From Bradyrhizobium sp. AZCC 1719 (GTDB taxonomy: Bacteria > Pseudomonadota > Alphaproteobacteria > Rhizobiales > Xanthobacteraceae), in the NCBI RefSeq assembly GCF_036924525.1, contig NZ_JAZHRU010000001.1, positions 3,935,001 through 3,999,000 on the forward strand: a stretch of DNA of 64,000 nucleotides. Reading direction: 5' to 3'. The notes beneath the pieces are model-generated. The model was not told the origin of the DNA and did no database searches. It was given only the letters and a program-made list of their open reading frames with translations. Positions 33,028 through 43,264 of this stretch are shown piece by piece. Within the stretch, counting starts at the first letter, position 1. Each line of letters opens with the position of its first letter. The position numbers and the translations under genes are program-made.

Positions 33028-34076
33028 CCGACCAGCAGGCGATGCGCGACATCGGCCACGTAGGTGGGGTCGATGTCGCGCATGCAGCGATGGTCGTTCA
33101 TGGTGCAGACGGTGCGTTGGCAGGGCTGGCAGGGCAGCACGGCCTTGGTCTGAACAACAGTGGCGGCGAGGCCGTTCAGCGGCGCCCAGAGATAGGGGCT
33201 GGTGGGCCCGAAAATGCCCATGGTCGGCGTGCCGATCGCGGCCGCGATGTGCATCAGGCCGGAGTCGTTCGAGATGGCGACGCCGGCGGCTGCCATCGCC
33301 AGAATACCGTTGCGCAGGTCGGTGCCGGTGAGGTCGCGGACTTTGTCGCCGCCGGCGGTAACGATGTCCTGCGCCAGCCCCTTCTCGCCGGGACCGCCGA
33401 CCACCCAGACGTCGAGCCCGCGTTCGATCAACAGCCGCGCGACTTGCGGATAATAGGTCCATCGCTTTGACGCGCCGACTGAGCCCGGCGCCAGCGCCAC
33501 CGCAGGTCTGGTGCCGAGCCCGTTGGCCTGCCGCCAGCGGGCGATTTCCTCCTGCGGAACCACGAGCTGCGGCACTGGCCATTCCGGCGGCAGCGGCGCG
33601 CTGTCGGGCAGCGCCAGCGCGGCATTCTTGTCGATGAAGCGGGGCAGGGCCTTTTCGCCCCAGCGCATCCGGTTGATCAGCCCGAATCGCGCTTCGCCGA
33701 AAAAGCCGACACGCTCGGGGATCCCGGCCAGCGCGGGCGCAATCGCCGCCTTCCAGGTGCGGGGCAGGACGAGGGCGGTTCCATAGCCGCGGGCGCGCAG
33801 TTCGGTGGCGAGGCCCCGCTGCTTGGCCAGCGCAAGCCGGCTGCGCGGCAGGTTCCAGACGATGCCCGCCCGGACGCCGGGCATATAGTCGACCAGCGGT
33901 GCGCAAAGGGGGGTCACCAGGAGGTCGACCGGGCGGTTCGGCCAGCGCTGCTTCAACACCCGCACCACCGTATGGCCGCGGACGAAGTCGCCAATCCACA
34001 TATAGGGAACGATCAGAATAGGCCTGGTGTCGGCGCTATCTTCCATTTCGATCCCATTTGGTGAATTAAAATTCAT
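33009..34076 (-). CDS. waaF: ADP-heptose:LPS heptosyltransferase, WaaF-like (GT9)
   Basis: This 355-residue GT9 enzyme has ILIVPYMWIGDFVRGHTVV at the N-terminus, ALAPGSVGASKRWTYYP (the nucleotide-sugar site), ISNDSGLMHIAAAIGTP and FGPTSPYLWAPL, plus a cysteine-rich CQPCQRTVC block typical of WaaF. It transfers heptose to the inner core. Two starts, 34076 and 34046, are possible; neither has a strong ribosome site, and both keep the fold intact. It is divergent from hldD-hldE, which make its ADP-heptose donor. Confidence 0.88.
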   Translation of the reverse strand: MNFNSPNGIEMEDSADTRPILIVPYMWIGDFVRGHTVVRVLKQRWPNRPVDLLVTPLCAPLVDYMPGVRAGIVWNLPRSRLALAKQRGLATELRARGYGTALVLPRTWKAAIAPALAGIPERVGFFGEARFGLINRMRWGEKALPRFIDKNAALALPDSAPLPPEWPVPQLVVPQEEIARWRQANGLGTRPAVALAPGSVGASKRWTYYPQVARLLIERGLDVWVVGGPGEKGLAQDIVTAGGDKVRDLTGTDLRNGILAMAAAGVAISNDSGLMHIAAAIGTPTMGIFGPTSPYLWAPLNGLAATVVQTKAVLPCQPCQRTVCTMNDHRCMRDIDPTYVADVAHRLLVGQPSVR

Positions 34077-34225
34077 ATCTTGGCTGTTTCGCCGCTAACC
34101 GATTGCCGGCCCGTCGGTAACCGCTCCAAGGCGACACGTAAAGCCGGTCGATTCGGTGTTGGATTCGCCGAGGAGCAAAGTTGCCTGCCGCGCGGGAGTG
34201 AGGCAAAGCTTTCGCCCGAACAATC

Positions 34226-35218
34226 ATGGCAGGGGATGGCATGTTGCTGGTGACCGGGGGCGCCGGTTTTATCGGGTCGAACGTCGTGGCTGCGTTGAAT
34301 GACGCCGGCCGGGACGTCGTCGTGTGCGACGTGCTCGGCCATGATGGCAAATGGCGCAATCTGGCCAAACGCCGGCTGGCCGATTTTGTACCGCCTTCGG
34401 AACTGATGGACTGGTTGAAGGGTCGCCGGCTGGAAGCCATCATTCATCTCGGCGCCATTTCCGAGACCACGGCGACAGACGGCGACCTGGTGATCGAGAC
34501 CAATTTCCGCCTGTCGATGCGGTTGCTCGACTGGTGCACGGCCAACGCCACGCCGCTGATCTACGCGTCCTCGGCCGCGACCTATGGCGACGGCGAGCAG
34601 GGGTTTGGCGACGACCAGTCAATGGACGCGCTGAAGCGGCTGCGGCCGATGAACCTCTATGGCTGGAGCAAGCATTTGTTCGACATGGCGGTCGCCGAAC
34701 GCTCAGCGCGCGGCGAACGGCTGCCGCCGCAATGGGCGGGATTGAAGTTCTTCAACGTGTTCGGCCCCAACGAATATCACAAGGGCACGATGATGAGCGT
34801 GCTGGCGCGGCGCTTCGACGACATCAAGGCGGGCCGTCCGGTGCAATTGTTCAAGTCGCATCGGGAAGGGATCGCCGACGGGGACCAGCGGCGCGACTTC
34901 ATCTATGTCGACGACGTCGTGCGCGTCACGATGTGGCTGCTCTCGACGCCTGATGTCAGCGGCATCTTCAACGTCGGAACCGGCACGGCCCGCAGCTTTC
35001 GCGATCTGATGCTGTCGGCCTATGCCGCGCTCGGCATCGCACCGAACATCCAGTATATCGACATGCCCGAGCAGATCCGCGGTAGCTATCAATACTTCAC
35101 CCAGAGCGAAGTCGATCGGCTGCTGAACGCCGGGTATAATGGCGGCTTCACTGCGCTCGAAGACGCGGTCGAGACCTATGTGAAGGTTTTTCTCGACCGT
35201 CCCGATCGCTTTCGCTGA
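34226..35218 (+). CDS. hldD: ADP-L-glycero-D-manno-heptose 6-epimerase
   Basis: This 330-residue SDR has MLLVTGGAGFIGSNVVAAL, HLGAISETTATD, YASSAATYGDG and NLYGWSKHLFD with the catalytic Tyr/Lys, and the HldD-specific FFNVFGPNEYHKG. It inverts C6 of ADP-D-glycero-heptose. An internal ATG at 34241 would start at MLLVTGG. It is followed 18 bases later by hldE, so the two enzymes are probably co-transcribed. Confidence 0.94.
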   Translation: MAGDGMLLVTGGAGFIGSNVVAALNDAGRDVVVCDVLGHDGKWRNLAKRRLADFVPPSELMDWLKGRRLEAIIHLGAISETTATDGDLVIETNFRLSMRLLDWCTANATPLIYASSAATYGDGEQGFGDDQSMDALKRLRPMNLYGWSKHLFDMAVAERSARGERLPPQWAGLKFFNVFGPNEYHKGTMMSVLARRFDDIKAGRPVQLFKSHREGIADGDQRRDFIYVDDVVRVTMWLLSTPDVSGIFNVGTGTARSFRDLMLSAYAALGIAPNIQYIDMPEQIRGSYQYFTQSEVDRLLNAGYNGGFTALEDAVETYVKVFLDRPDRFR

Positions 35219-35236
35219 TGGGCACCAGGTAGACAG

Positions 35237-36709
35237 ATGTTCGATTTTGAAGCGCTGAGCCAGGCGATCCCAAATCAGACCGTGCTCTGCGTCGGCGATC
35301 TCATGCTCGACGAGTTCGTCTATGGCGATGTATCCCGTGTTTCGCCGGAAGCACCGGCGCCCGTTATCGCGGTCCAGCGTAGCGAGACCAATGTCGGCGG
35401 TGCCGGCAATGTCGCGCGCAACATTGCGTCTCTCGGCGCGCGCTGCATCTTTGCCGGCCTGATCGGCGAAGACGAGGCGGGTGCGAAGCTGAAGGCCGAT
35501 CTGGCGCGGGAAAGCCTGATAGAGGCCGTGCTGGTATCCGATCCCTCCCGCCCGACCACGCGCAAGGTGCGCTTCGTCTCCGAGCATTTTTCCACCCACA
35601 TGCTGCGCGCGGATTGGGAGCAGGCCGTGCCGGCCTCGGCCGATGTCGAGCAGCGGCTGATCGGTGCGATCCTGCCGCTGGTCGCGCGCGCTGACATCGT
35701 GCTGCTGTCTGACTACGCCAAGGGCGTGCTGACGGCGCGCGTCATCCGCAACATCATTGACGCCGCGAAGAAGCTTGGCAAGCGCGTGATCGTCGATCCC
35801 AAGAGCGTCAATTTCGCGATCTATCGCGGGGCCACGCTGCTGACTCCCAACCGCAAGGAGTTTGCCGAAGCCACCCGCAGCCGCGCCGACACCGACCAGA
35901 ACATTGCCGAGGCGGCGCAGGACGCGATGTACCTTGCCGACTGTGAGGCCATGCTGGTGACGCAAAGCGAACACGGCATGACGCTGGTGGTTCGCGGCGG
36001 CGAAGCGATCCATGTGCCGGCGCTGCCGGTCAAGGTACGCGACGTCTCGGGCGCGGGTGACACGGTTGCCGCGGTGCTGGCGCTGACGCTTGCGGCCCAA
36101 GCCGATTGGGAGACGGCGCTCAGGATGGCGAACGCCGCGGCCGCGGTCGCGGTCGGCAAGAAGGGCACCGCTACCGTGACGCCCGCGGAGCTGCGGCGGA
36201 AAATCCTGCCGCATGCGTCGCTGGCGGCCGAAGAGAAGATCGTGCCGGCAGGCGGCGATCTCGCCGTGCATCTGGCGGAGTGGCGCCGGCAGGGGCTGCG
36301 CATCGGCTTCACCAATGGCTGCTTCGATATTCTGCATCCCGGTCACGTCAAGGTGCTGACGGCGGCGCGCGGCGCCTGCGACCGCCTGATCGTCGGCCTC
36401 AACAGCGATGCCTCGGTGAAACGATTGAAGGGCGAGGGACGCCCGGTGCAGGATGAGCGGGCGCGCGCCGAAGTGCTGGCAGCGCTGGAGGCGGTCGATC
36501 TCGTCGCGATTTTCGCGGAGGACACGCCGATCGACCTGATCACGCGGGTGAGGCCGAGCGTGCTGGTCAAGGGCGGCGATTATACGCGCGAGCAGGTCGT
36601 CGGCCACGAGATCGTCGAGGCTACCGGCGGCGAGGTCGTGCTCGTCGATATCCTGCCGGGCCACAGCACGACGTCGCTGGTTGGCCGCGCCCGGGGAGGC
36701 AAGGCGTGA
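35237..36709 (+). CDS. hldE: Bifunctional heptose-7-phosphate kinase / heptose-1-phosphate adenylyltransferase
   Basis: This 490-residue protein joins a ribokinase-type kinase ([20 protein letters not shown], then [15 protein letters not shown]) to a nucleotidyltransferase ([29 protein letters not shown]). It phosphorylates sedoheptulose-derived heptose at C1 and then adds AMP. Both domains look intact. gmhA is not in the window; a GmhB-like phosphatase is at 12352. The last bases overlap the next gene start (GTGA). Confidence 0.95.
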   Translation: MFDFEALSQAIPNQTVLCVGDLMLDEFVYGDVSRVSPEAPAPVIAVQRSETNVGGAGNVARNIASLGARCIFAGLIGEDEAGAKLKADLARESLIEAVLVSDPSRPTTRKVRFVSEHFSTHMLRADWEQAVPASADVEQRLIGAILPLVARADIVLLSDYAKGVLTARVIRNIIDAAKKLGKRVIVDPKSVNFAIYRGATLLTPNRKEFAEATRSRADTDQNIAEAAQDAMYLADCEAMLVTQSEHGMTLVVRGGEAIHVPALPVKVRDVSGAGDTVAAVLALTLAAQADWETALRMANAAAAVAVGKKGTATVTPAELRRKILPHASLAAEEKIVPAGGDLAVHLAEWRRQGLRIGFTNGCFDILHPGHVKVLTAARGACDRLIVGLNSDASVKRLKGEGRPVQDERARAEVLAALEAVDLVAIFAEDTPIDLITRVRPSVLVKGGDYTREQVVGHEIVEATGGEVVLVDILPGHSTTSLVGRARGGKA

Positions 36710-37995
36710 GCGCGAACGCAGCTTCGTCGCCGATCGCCAAGGCGCTGCCGATCTGGCGCGATCCGGCCGCATGGATGAAGGTGAGCGACGTCGTCGCGGT
36801 CCTGCTTGCGCTGTCGCTGCCATGGTCGACTTCGCTGGTCGGTATTTTCGGCGCTGTGCTTCTGGTCACGGTTGCGCCGACGGTCGAGTTGAAGAGCTTT
36901 GTTGCCTCGCTGAAGCGCCCGATTTCCGCGCTGCCGATCGTCCTGTTCGTTCTGGCGCTTGTCGGAACCCTGTGGTCGGACGCCGCTTGGGGCGCGCGAT
37001 TCTATGCTGTGGGGCCGGCCGCGAAGCTCCTGGTGCTTCCGGTCCTGCTCTATCATTTCGAGCGCTCGGCGCGCGGGTCGTGGGTGTTTGGAGCTTTCCT
37101 CGTTTCGTGCACGCTGTTGATGCTGATGTCCTGGCTGGTGTTTTTGCGTCCCGAACTTTCGTTGCGGACGCCGGAGCTCGCCGCGCGCGGCATCTTTGTC
37201 AAGAACTACATCGCCCAGAGTCAGGAATTCACGCTGTGCGCGGTTGCGCTCGCCTATCCGGTCATCATGCTGCTGCGGGAAAAGCGGATTGCGCTGGCCG
37301 TGCTGCTCACCGCCATCGCCTTCGGCTTCTTTGTCAACATGGCGTTCCTGGTGGTGTCGCGCACGGCATTGGTCACGGTGCCGATCATGTTTGCGGTGTT
37401 TGCGCTGCTGCATCTGAGGTGGCGCAGCATCGTCATCATCCTGTGCGTAGCGGCCGCGTTCGCCGCCGTTGCCTGGCAGACCTCGCCAGCGTTGCGCCGG
37501 ACCGCGGAGACGTTTGCCCGGGATTATCGGCTCTACAAGGAACAAAACATGCCGACATCGATCGGGCTGCGGCTCGAGTTCTGGCGGAAGTCTTTCGGTT
37601 TCTTTGCCGAGGCACCGCTGATCGGCCACGGCACGGGCGCGACGCGCGGCCTGTTCGAGCGCGTCGCCACGCACGACTCACACCAGGCCAGCAGCGAAGT
37701 GATCGGAAATCCCCATAACCAGACGCTCAACGTCGCGGTGCAATGGGGCATTGTCGGTGTCGTCATACTGTACGCGATGTGGCTGTTGCACCTGCTCCTG
37801 TTCCGTGGCGACGGGCTTGCGAATTGGATCGGGCTTTTGGTCGTAGTGCAGAATATCTTCACCTCGTTGTTCAACTCCCACATCTTCGACTTCCATGAAG
37901 GCTGGATGTATGTGCTGGGCGTCGGAGTTGCCGGAGGCATGGTGCTGCGCGCCAGGTCAGAGGCAGCGGAATCTTCCGGAACAGTCCGGCCATGA
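36706..37995 (+). CDS. O-antigen ligase or polymerase family membrane protein
   Basis: This 429-residue protein has ten or more hydrophobic helices and a long periplasmic loop around residues 260-340 with [18 protein letters not shown] ([14 protein letters not shown]) and [10 protein letters not shown], then [14 protein letters not shown], the Wzy_C/WaaL signature. WaaL joins O-antigen to lipid A-core in the periplasm; Wzy polymerises repeats. It starts with GTG inside the end of hldE. Its position after core genes favours WaaL, but sequence alone cannot separate the two. Confidence 0.82.
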   Translation: MSANAASSPIAKALPIWRDPAAWMKVSDVVAVLLALSLPWSTSLVGIFGAVLLVTVAPTVELKSFVASLKRPISALPIVLFVLALVGTLWSDAAWGARFYAVGPAAKLLVLPVLLYHFERSARGSWVFGAFLVSCTLLMLMSWLVFLRPELSLRTPELAARGIFVKNYIAQSQEFTLCAVALAYPVIMLLREKRIALAVLLTAIAFGFFVNMAFLVVSRTALVTVPIMFAVFALLHLRWRSIVIILCVAAAFAAVAWQTSPALRRTAETFARDYRLYKEQNMPTSIGLRLEFWRKSFGFFAEAPLIGHGTGATRGLFERVATHDSHQASSEVIGNPHNQTLNVAVQWGIVGVVILYAMWLLHLLLFRGDGLANWIGLLVVVQNIFTSLFNSHIFDFHEGWMYVLGVGVAGGMVLRARSEAAESSGTVRP

Positions 37996-38080
37996 TCGCT
38001 GGCGTGCACGCCGCAGATAAGATATCAGCGGGCGAGGGACGCCCCGCGAATCCCGATCGTTTCCGCAGCCGGCCAATGGA

Positions 38081-39997
38081 ATGACGCCTCTTTCGCAACT
38101 GACCCGTCGCAATTACCTGATTGCAGCGCATGATGCGTTGGTGACCGCGCTCGCGCTGCTCGCAAGCTTCTACCTGCGCTTCGAGGGAGGCGACGGCTTC
38201 TATGCCCGCCTGCCGCTGCTGCTCAAGATCTTACCGCTGTTCGTCGCCTTCAGCATCGTTATCTGCTACGTCTTCAATCTGACGACGACGAAGTGGCGTT
38301 TCATTTCGCTTCCCGATGCGCTGAACATCCTGCGCGTGGCGACCATTCTGGCGGTAGCGCTCGTCGTGCTGGACTACGCCTTCATTTTCGCCGCATCGAA
38401 CGGCAAGGCGCCGGTGCTGTTCGGCCGTGTCACCATTGTGCTCTACTGGTTCCTTCAGGTGTTCGCGCTGAGCGCGCTCCGCTTCGGATATCGCTATTTC
38501 CGTTACACGCGGGTTCGCCGCCATGCGCGGACCGAAGGCGCGTCGGCGACGCTGTTGATCGGCCGCGCCGCCGACGCCGAGGTGCTGTTGCGCGCGATCG
38601 AGAGCGGCGCAGTCAAGCAGCTTTGGCCGGTCGGCGTGCTGTCGTCGTCGGCCGCGGACCTCGGGCAGTCGATCCGCAACGTGCCGGTGCTGGGCGGGAT
38701 CGATGACGTCGAGGACGTGGTCCGCGATTATGCCGGACGGGGAAAGCCGATTTCGCGGGTCGTCATGACGCCGTCGGCGTTCGAACCGGAGGCACACCCC
38801 GAGGCGGTTCTGATGCGGGCCAAGCGGCTCGGGCTGTTCGTCAGCCGCCTGCCGTCGCTCGAAGGCGGCGACGTGCCGCGGCTGACCAATGTCGCCGTCG
38901 AAGATCTTTTGCTGCGGCCAAGCGAGAAGATCGATTACGCGCGGCTTGAAGCGCTGGTGAAGGGCAAGGCGGTGATCGTCACCGGCGGCGGCGGCTCGAT
39001 CGGTTCGGAGATATGCGACCGCGTCGCGACCTTTGGCGCTGCGCGGCTGTTGGTGATCGAGCACTCGGAACCGGCGCTTTACGCAGTCACGGAAGCGCTG
39101 ACGGCACGCGCAGCCAATGCCGCCATCGAAGGCCGGATCGCCGACATCCGCGATCGTGACCGGATCATAAGCCTGATGCGGGAGTTCAAGCCCGATATCG
39201 TGTTCCATGCCGCCGCGCTGAAGCACGTGCCGATCCTCGAGCGCGATTGGAGCGAGGGCGTCAAGACCAACATCTTCGGATCCGTCAATGTCGCCGACGC
39301 CGCGCAGGCGGCGGGCGCCGAAGCCATGGTGATGATCTCGACCGACAAGGCGATCGAGCCGGTCTCGATGCTGGGCCTGACCAAGCGCTTCGCCGAAATG
39401 TATTGTCAGGCGCTCGACCACGACCTGATGACGCAATCGGAGGGCAGGCCGCACATGAGGCTGATCTCGGTGCGGTTCGGCAACGTACTGGCCTCGAACG
39501 GATCGGTGGTGCCGAAATTCAAGGCGCAGATCGAGGCCGGCGGTCCTGTCACGGTAACGCATCCGGACATGGTCCGGTACTTCATGACGATCCGCGAAGC
39601 CTGCGATCTCGTGCTGACCGCAGCCACGCACGCGCTGACGCCGGCGCGACCCGACGTCTCCGTCTATGTCCTCAACATGGGACAGCCGGTCAAAATCGTG
39701 GAGCTTGCCGAGCGGATGATCCGCCTGTCCGGCCTCGAACCGGGCGTCGACATCGAGGTGGTGTTCACCGGCATGCGGCCGGGCGAGCGGCTGAACGAGA
39801 TCCTGTTCGCCAGCGAGGAGCCGACGGTCGAGATCGGGGTCGCCGGCATCATGGCGGCTAAGCCGAATGAGCCGCCGATGCAGATCTTGCGCAAATGGCT
39901 CGCGGCACTGGAGGATGCAATCGGGCGGGATGACCGCTCCACCATCCGCGCGGTGCTCAAGGATGCCGTGCCGGAATTCGGATCGAACGCCGCCTGA
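38081..39997 (+). CDS. WbpM/CapD-type membrane UDP-GlcNAc 4,6-dehydratase
   Basis: This 638-residue protein has four N-terminal transmembrane helices (about 15-140), a Rossmann-like linker domain, and a C-terminal SDR with VTGGGGSIGSEICDRVA and FHAAALKHVP. The catalytic segment reads MISTDKAIEPVSMLGLTKR, the Ser-Met-Lys arrangement of large WbpM-type dehydratases instead of Ser-Tyr-Lys. It should make UDP-4-keto-6-deoxy-GlcNAc, the precursor of QuiNAc or FucNAc. The matching 4-reductase candidate is at 12978 and an initiating transferase at 41254. Confidence 0.9.
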   Translation: MTPLSQLTRRNYLIAAHDALVTALALLASFYLRFEGGDGFYARLPLLLKILPLFVAFSIVICYVFNLTTTKWRFISLPDALNILRVATILAVALVVLDYAFIFAASNGKAPVLFGRVTIVLYWFLQVFALSALRFGYRYFRYTRVRRHARTEGASATLLIGRAADAEVLLRAIESGAVKQLWPVGVLSSSAADLGQSIRNVPVLGGIDDVEDVVRDYAGRGKPISRVVMTPSAFEPEAHPEAVLMRAKRLGLFVSRLPSLEGGDVPRLTNVAVEDLLLRPSEKIDYARLEALVKGKAVIVTGGGGSIGSEICDRVATFGAARLLVIEHSEPALYAVTEALTARAANAAIEGRIADIRDRDRIISLMREFKPDIVFHAAALKHVPILERDWSEGVKTNIFGSVNVADAAQAAGAEAMVMISTDKAIEPVSMLGLTKRFAEMYCQALDHDLMTQSEGRPHMRLISVRFGNVLASNGSVVPKFKAQIEAGGPVTVTHPDMVRYFMTIREACDLVLTAATHALTPARPDVSVYVLNMGQPVKIVELAERMIRLSGLEPGVDIEVVFTGMRPGERLNEILFASEEPTVEIGVAGIMAAKPNEPPMQILRKWLAALEDAIGRDDRSTIRAVLKDAVPEFGSNAA

Positions 39998-40051
39998 TTT
40001 TGCTGCCTCGCCCGGTCGGTCCCCGCGGCCATTCGTGCCCCTTCGGAAGCC

Positions 40052-41248
40052 ATGATGCAGAAGTCCGGAAAAGTCGTCGTCGTCAGCCAGCATTACCCGC
40101 CCGATCCGAGCACGACGGCAGCGATCATGGCCGCGATTTCCGACCGCGTGGCGCAGGAGGCCGAGGTGCTGGTGCTGTCGGGAACGGTGGGTTCCGCGAT
40201 ATCGGTGCAAGCGGGCAAGCCTGAGGTCGTCGAGGTCAAGAACTGGATGCCGGGCAAGGGCGCGCTGGGAAAGCGCGCCGTGGCCGAATTGCTGTTCACG
40301 GTCCGGATGTTTTTCGTGATGCTGGCGAGGTTGCGGCGCGGTGACGTCACGCTGACCGTGCCGGCACCCTTCATGCTGCCTTACGCTTTTGCCGCCGCGG
40401 CCAAATTGAAAGGCGCGAGATCGGCGCTGATCATGCACGATCTCTATCCCGACGTCCTCGTCATGGCTGGCCTGTTGAAGCCGCAGTCGATCGTTGCGAA
40501 AGCGATGCGCGCCTTGAACGCGCCGATGTTTCGCGCGCTCGATGCCGTCGTCATCATCGGCCGCGACACCGAGAAGCTGCTGCTGCGCTATGGCGGAATG
40601 ACAAGCGACAAGATCCGCTTCATTCCAAACTGGGCGACACTTGCACGTGGCGTTCGCGCGATCGACCCGGACAATCCATACCGCCGTTCGCTTTCCGCCC
40701 GCTTCGTCGTCGGACTGTCAGGCAATCTCGGCTTTACCCACGATCCCGTCGTCGTGTTCGAAGCGGCGCGCCTGCTGCGTGACGACAAGGATATACACTT
40801 CCTGCTGTCGGGCTGGGGGATCGGGTTCGACCAGTTGAAGGCCATGCAGGCTGAGGCAAAGCTCCCGAACGTTACCCTGGTCGATCGCGTCGAGGAGGAG
40901 CAGCTGGAGGCGTTTCTTTCGGCGGCGGACGTCTGGATCATTCCCTACCGCAGGAACGTCGCCGGCGTGTCGGTGCCCAGCCGGTTCTACAATCTGCTGG
41001 CGATCGGCCGTCCGGTGATCCTGGTTTCCGAAGCGGATGCCGAGGCGGCGCTGACGGTCATCGAGCACGATGTCGGCTGGGTGGTGGAGCCCGGCAACGC
41101 CGGCGAACTGGCGAAAGCGGTCAGTCGCGCCGCCCGGGCCGACGACCCACAGCGGGCCGAACGCGCGGCTGAAATCTCCAGGCGTTTTGATTTTGAGATC
41201 GCCATGGACGACTATTGCGGGCTGATCCGCGAACTCGTGCAGAAGTAG
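40052..41248 (+). CDS. GT4 glycosyltransferase, WbuB-like (paralogue of 8839 gene)
   Basis: This 398-residue enzyme starts KVVVVSQHYPPDPSTTAAIM and shares GLSGNLGFTHDP, LLSGWGIGF and IPYRRNVAGVSVPSRFYN with the gene at 8839. WbuB transfers an amino sugar to an undecaprenyl-linked acceptor. Here it is between the WbpM-type dehydratase and the initiating transferase, so adding the second sugar of the O-unit is plausible. The stop is five bases from the end of the convergent WecA-like gene. ATG at 40052 or three bases later (MM). Confidence 0.85.
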   Translation: MMQKSGKVVVVSQHYPPDPSTTAAIMAAISDRVAQEAEVLVLSGTVGSAISVQAGKPEVVEVKNWMPGKGALGKRAVAELLFTVRMFFVMLARLRRGDVTLTVPAPFMLPYAFAAAAKLKGARSALIMHDLYPDVLVMAGLLKPQSIVAKAMRALNAPMFRALDAVVIIGRDTEKLLLRYGGMTSDKIRFIPNWATLARGVRAIDPDNPYRRSLSARFVVGLSGNLGFTHDPVVVFEAARLLRDDKDIHFLLSGWGIGFDQLKAMQAEAKLPNVTLVDRVEEEQLEAFLSAADVWIIPYRRNVAGVSVPSRFYNLLAIGRPVILVSEADAEAALTVIEHDVGWVVEPGNAGELAKAVSRAARADDPQRAERAAEISRRFDFEIAMDDYCGLIRELVQK

Positions 41249-41253
41249 CTGGA

Positions 41254-42276
41254 TCAGACGCGAGACGGTTGCCGACGTGAGAAACGGTGCATCAAGAGCG
41301 CCGTCACGGCGCCTCCAGCACCGAGCAGCAGGCCGGCGATCGCCGTCGACGAGGTCATGACCGAGCCGACCGCCAGCGCAGCCAGCACGAGGTTGAGCGC
41401 GAACACCTCGCTCACCACGCGCCACACCGAAAAGCCGTTGTCGGTGGCGCGCTGATAGAAGTGGGTGCGATGCGCGGCCCAGAACGGCTCGCGCCGCGCG
41501 ACGCGCCGCAGCAGCGTGACGGTCGCATCGGCGAGGTAGTAGAGCGGCAACAGCAGCGCCGCTGCCACTTGCTGGTGCCAGGCGAGCTGCAAGAGACACC
41601 AGCCGGCCAACAGGCCGATCGGCAGGCTGCCGACGTCCCCGAGAAAGATTTTTGCTACCGGCCGGTTGAAGGGCGCGAAGCCGAGCATCGCGCCGAACAG
41701 CGCTGCGGCGGCGACCGTCGTCGATGCCGGAAGTCCGCCGAGCCAGCCGAGCAGAACGAGTGCGCCGGTGATGGGCACGATCTCGGCGACCGTCATCAGG
41801 TCCAGCCCGTCCATGAAGTTGACGAGGTTCACGAACCACAGGCCTGCGAGGATCAGGAGGCCGCGCTCGAGCCAGAGCGGGCAGGCAGGAACGATCCGTA
41901 AGCCGTCGGGGGCCACCAAGATCACCGCCGCGACGGCTAGTCCCTGCAGCAATAGCCGCGGCACCACGGGAAGCGAATTGACGTCATCGGCAAAGCCGAC
42001 GGCCGCGATGAACAGCGTCGCGCCGAACACGGCTATGGGGATTTTCATCTCCGCCGTGCCGGCAAACGCGATGACTGTGACGGCCGCGATCAGCGTGGCC
42101 GCGATCACCGCGATGCCTCCACCTTGCGGCGTCGGAATCCGATGGGAAGAGCGCGCATTCGGTTTTGCCAACGCTATTCGCGCGAGTAGCGGCCGGACCG
42201 CCCAGGTCAGCACGGCCGACAACAGCACAGCCGACGCCGCGGCAGCAAACGACAGCAATAATTGCGAATTGGTCAT
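41254..42276 (-). CDS. WecA/WbpL-type undecaprenyl-phosphate sugar-1-phosphate transferase
   Basis: This 340-residue polytopic protein has about ten helices and the PNPT motifs: SSHRIPTPQGGGIAV, FVNLVNFMDGLDLMTVAE with the catalytic Asp pair and FNRPVAKIFLGDVGSLPIGL. It starts O-unit synthesis by moving an N-acetylhexosamine-1-phosphate (QuiNAc, FucNAc or GlcNAc) to undecaprenyl phosphate at the inner membrane. It is nine or so helices in the MraY-like core with a cytoplasmic histidine-rich loop AAHRTHFYQRA. Co-location with the WbpM-type dehydratase favours a 6-deoxy-amino sugar. Confidence 0.88.
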   Translation of the reverse strand: MTNSQLLLSFAAAASAVLLSAVLTWAVRPLLARIALAKPNARSSHRIPTPQGGGIAVIAATLIAAVTVIAFAGTAEMKIPIAVFGATLFIAAVGFADDVNSLPVVPRLLLQGLAVAAVILVAPDGLRIVPACPLWLERGLLILAGLWFVNLVNFMDGLDLMTVAEIVPITGALVLLGWLGGLPASTTVAAAALFGAMLGFAPFNRPVAKIFLGDVGSLPIGLLAGWCLLQLAWHQQVAAALLLPLYYLADATVTLLRRVARREPFWAAHRTHFYQRATDNGFSVWRVVSEVFALNLVLAALAVGSVMTSSTAIAGLLLGAGGAVTALLMHRFSRRQPSRV

Positions 42277-42304
42277 TCTGTCCGTGCGGAAAGCTACTCG
42301 AAGG

Positions 42305-43264
42305 TTATTTGGGAACCTCGATCGGCGCCGTGCCCTGCGCGGCCTTCTCGGCGCTCAATATCCAGACCAGCCCGCCGATCGCGCCGACGATGAAGGATAC
42401 TGCGCCATAAAGCAGGGAGATGTTGACGCCCTCGTTGGCCATCAGGCCGGCATAGCCGAACGCCAGCCCCATGGTGGCTTCGCGGACGCCCCAGCCGGCA
42501 ATCGAGATCGGCAGCATGGTGATCAGCATGACGGGTGGAACGAGCTGGAAGATCTGGCCGAACATCACGGGGGCGGCGATCGACTGCACCACGCACCAGG
42601 CGATGACGACGGCAAGCACGTGCACCAATAACGACAGCACCGCGACTTTGGGGCCGTGAGTGCGGCTGAACAGCACGCGATTGGCGATCACCGAGCAGGC
42701 GTGGATGTGATGGGTACCCCACCAGTGCTTCAGCCACGGCCACCGCAGCCTGCCGAGCAGGAGAAATCCGAGGCCGCCGGCAAGCGCTGCGAAATCGACG
42801 AACAGCAGCGCCGACCTGCCGTGGGGATCGGTGATCAGGCGATAGCTCCACGGCAGGCTCGCAACGATGACGACCGCGAGCGCGATCAGGCCGATGGCGC
42901 GGTCGACGAAGATGGAATAGGTCGCCGCCCGCCAGCCGGCGCCGTTGCGCGCGACGAGCCATAGCCTGACCGCATCGCCGCCGATCGAGGACGGTAGCGT
43001 CTGGTTGAAGAACATCCCGATCACGTTGAAGCGCATCGCCTGCCGGGTCGGCAGCGGCGCGCCGCATTCCGCCCCGATCTCGCGCCAGCGCAGGACGCCG
43101 ACGAATATCTGCAGGAACGTCACGGCGATCGCCACGCCGATCCAGCCCAGGCTGGAAACGTCGATGCGGGCCGCGAGGTCGGCGAGGTCGACCTTGCGCA
43201 ACGAGAAATACAAGAGCGCCGCCGAGACCAGTATCTTCAATGTCGAAAACAGGATTCGGCGCAT
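42305..43264 (-). CDS. YbhN/LPG-synthase-TM-like flippase-domain membrane protein
   Basis: This 319-residue protein has eight or so helices and the UPF0104 pattern: LLYFSLRKVDLADL, RFNVIGMFFNQTLPSSIGGDAVRLWL and LPISIAGWGVREATMGLAF. The family is linked to lipid or glycolipid movement across the inner membrane. The chosen start (MRRILFSTLKIL) follows a weak ribosome site; a 58-residue upstream extension overlaps the divergent gene and lacks family similarity. It lies 28 bases from the WecA-like gene and could help move lipid-linked sugars, which is inferred. Confidence 0.82.
   Translation of the reverse strand: MRRILFSTLKILVSAALLYFSLRKVDLADLAARIDVSSLGWIGVAIAVTFLQIFVGVLRWREIGAECGAPLPTRQAMRFNVIGMFFNQTLPSSIGGDAVRLWLVARNGAGWRAATYSIFVDRAIGLIALAVVIVASLPWSYRLITDPHGRSALLFVDFAALAGGLGFLLLGRLRWPWLKHWWGTHHIHACSVIANRVLFSRTHGPKVAVLSLLVHVLAVVIAWCVVQSIAAPVMFGQIFQLVPPVMLITMLPISIAGWGVREATMGLAFGYAGLMANEGVNISLLYGAVSFIVGAIGGLVWILSAEKAAQGTAPIEVPK

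Noticed and set aside
34703..36823. A long open frame antisense to hldD-hldE
   Set aside because: Its composition is the mirror of two well-supported genes; high third-position GC opens the opposite frame. No motif is present.
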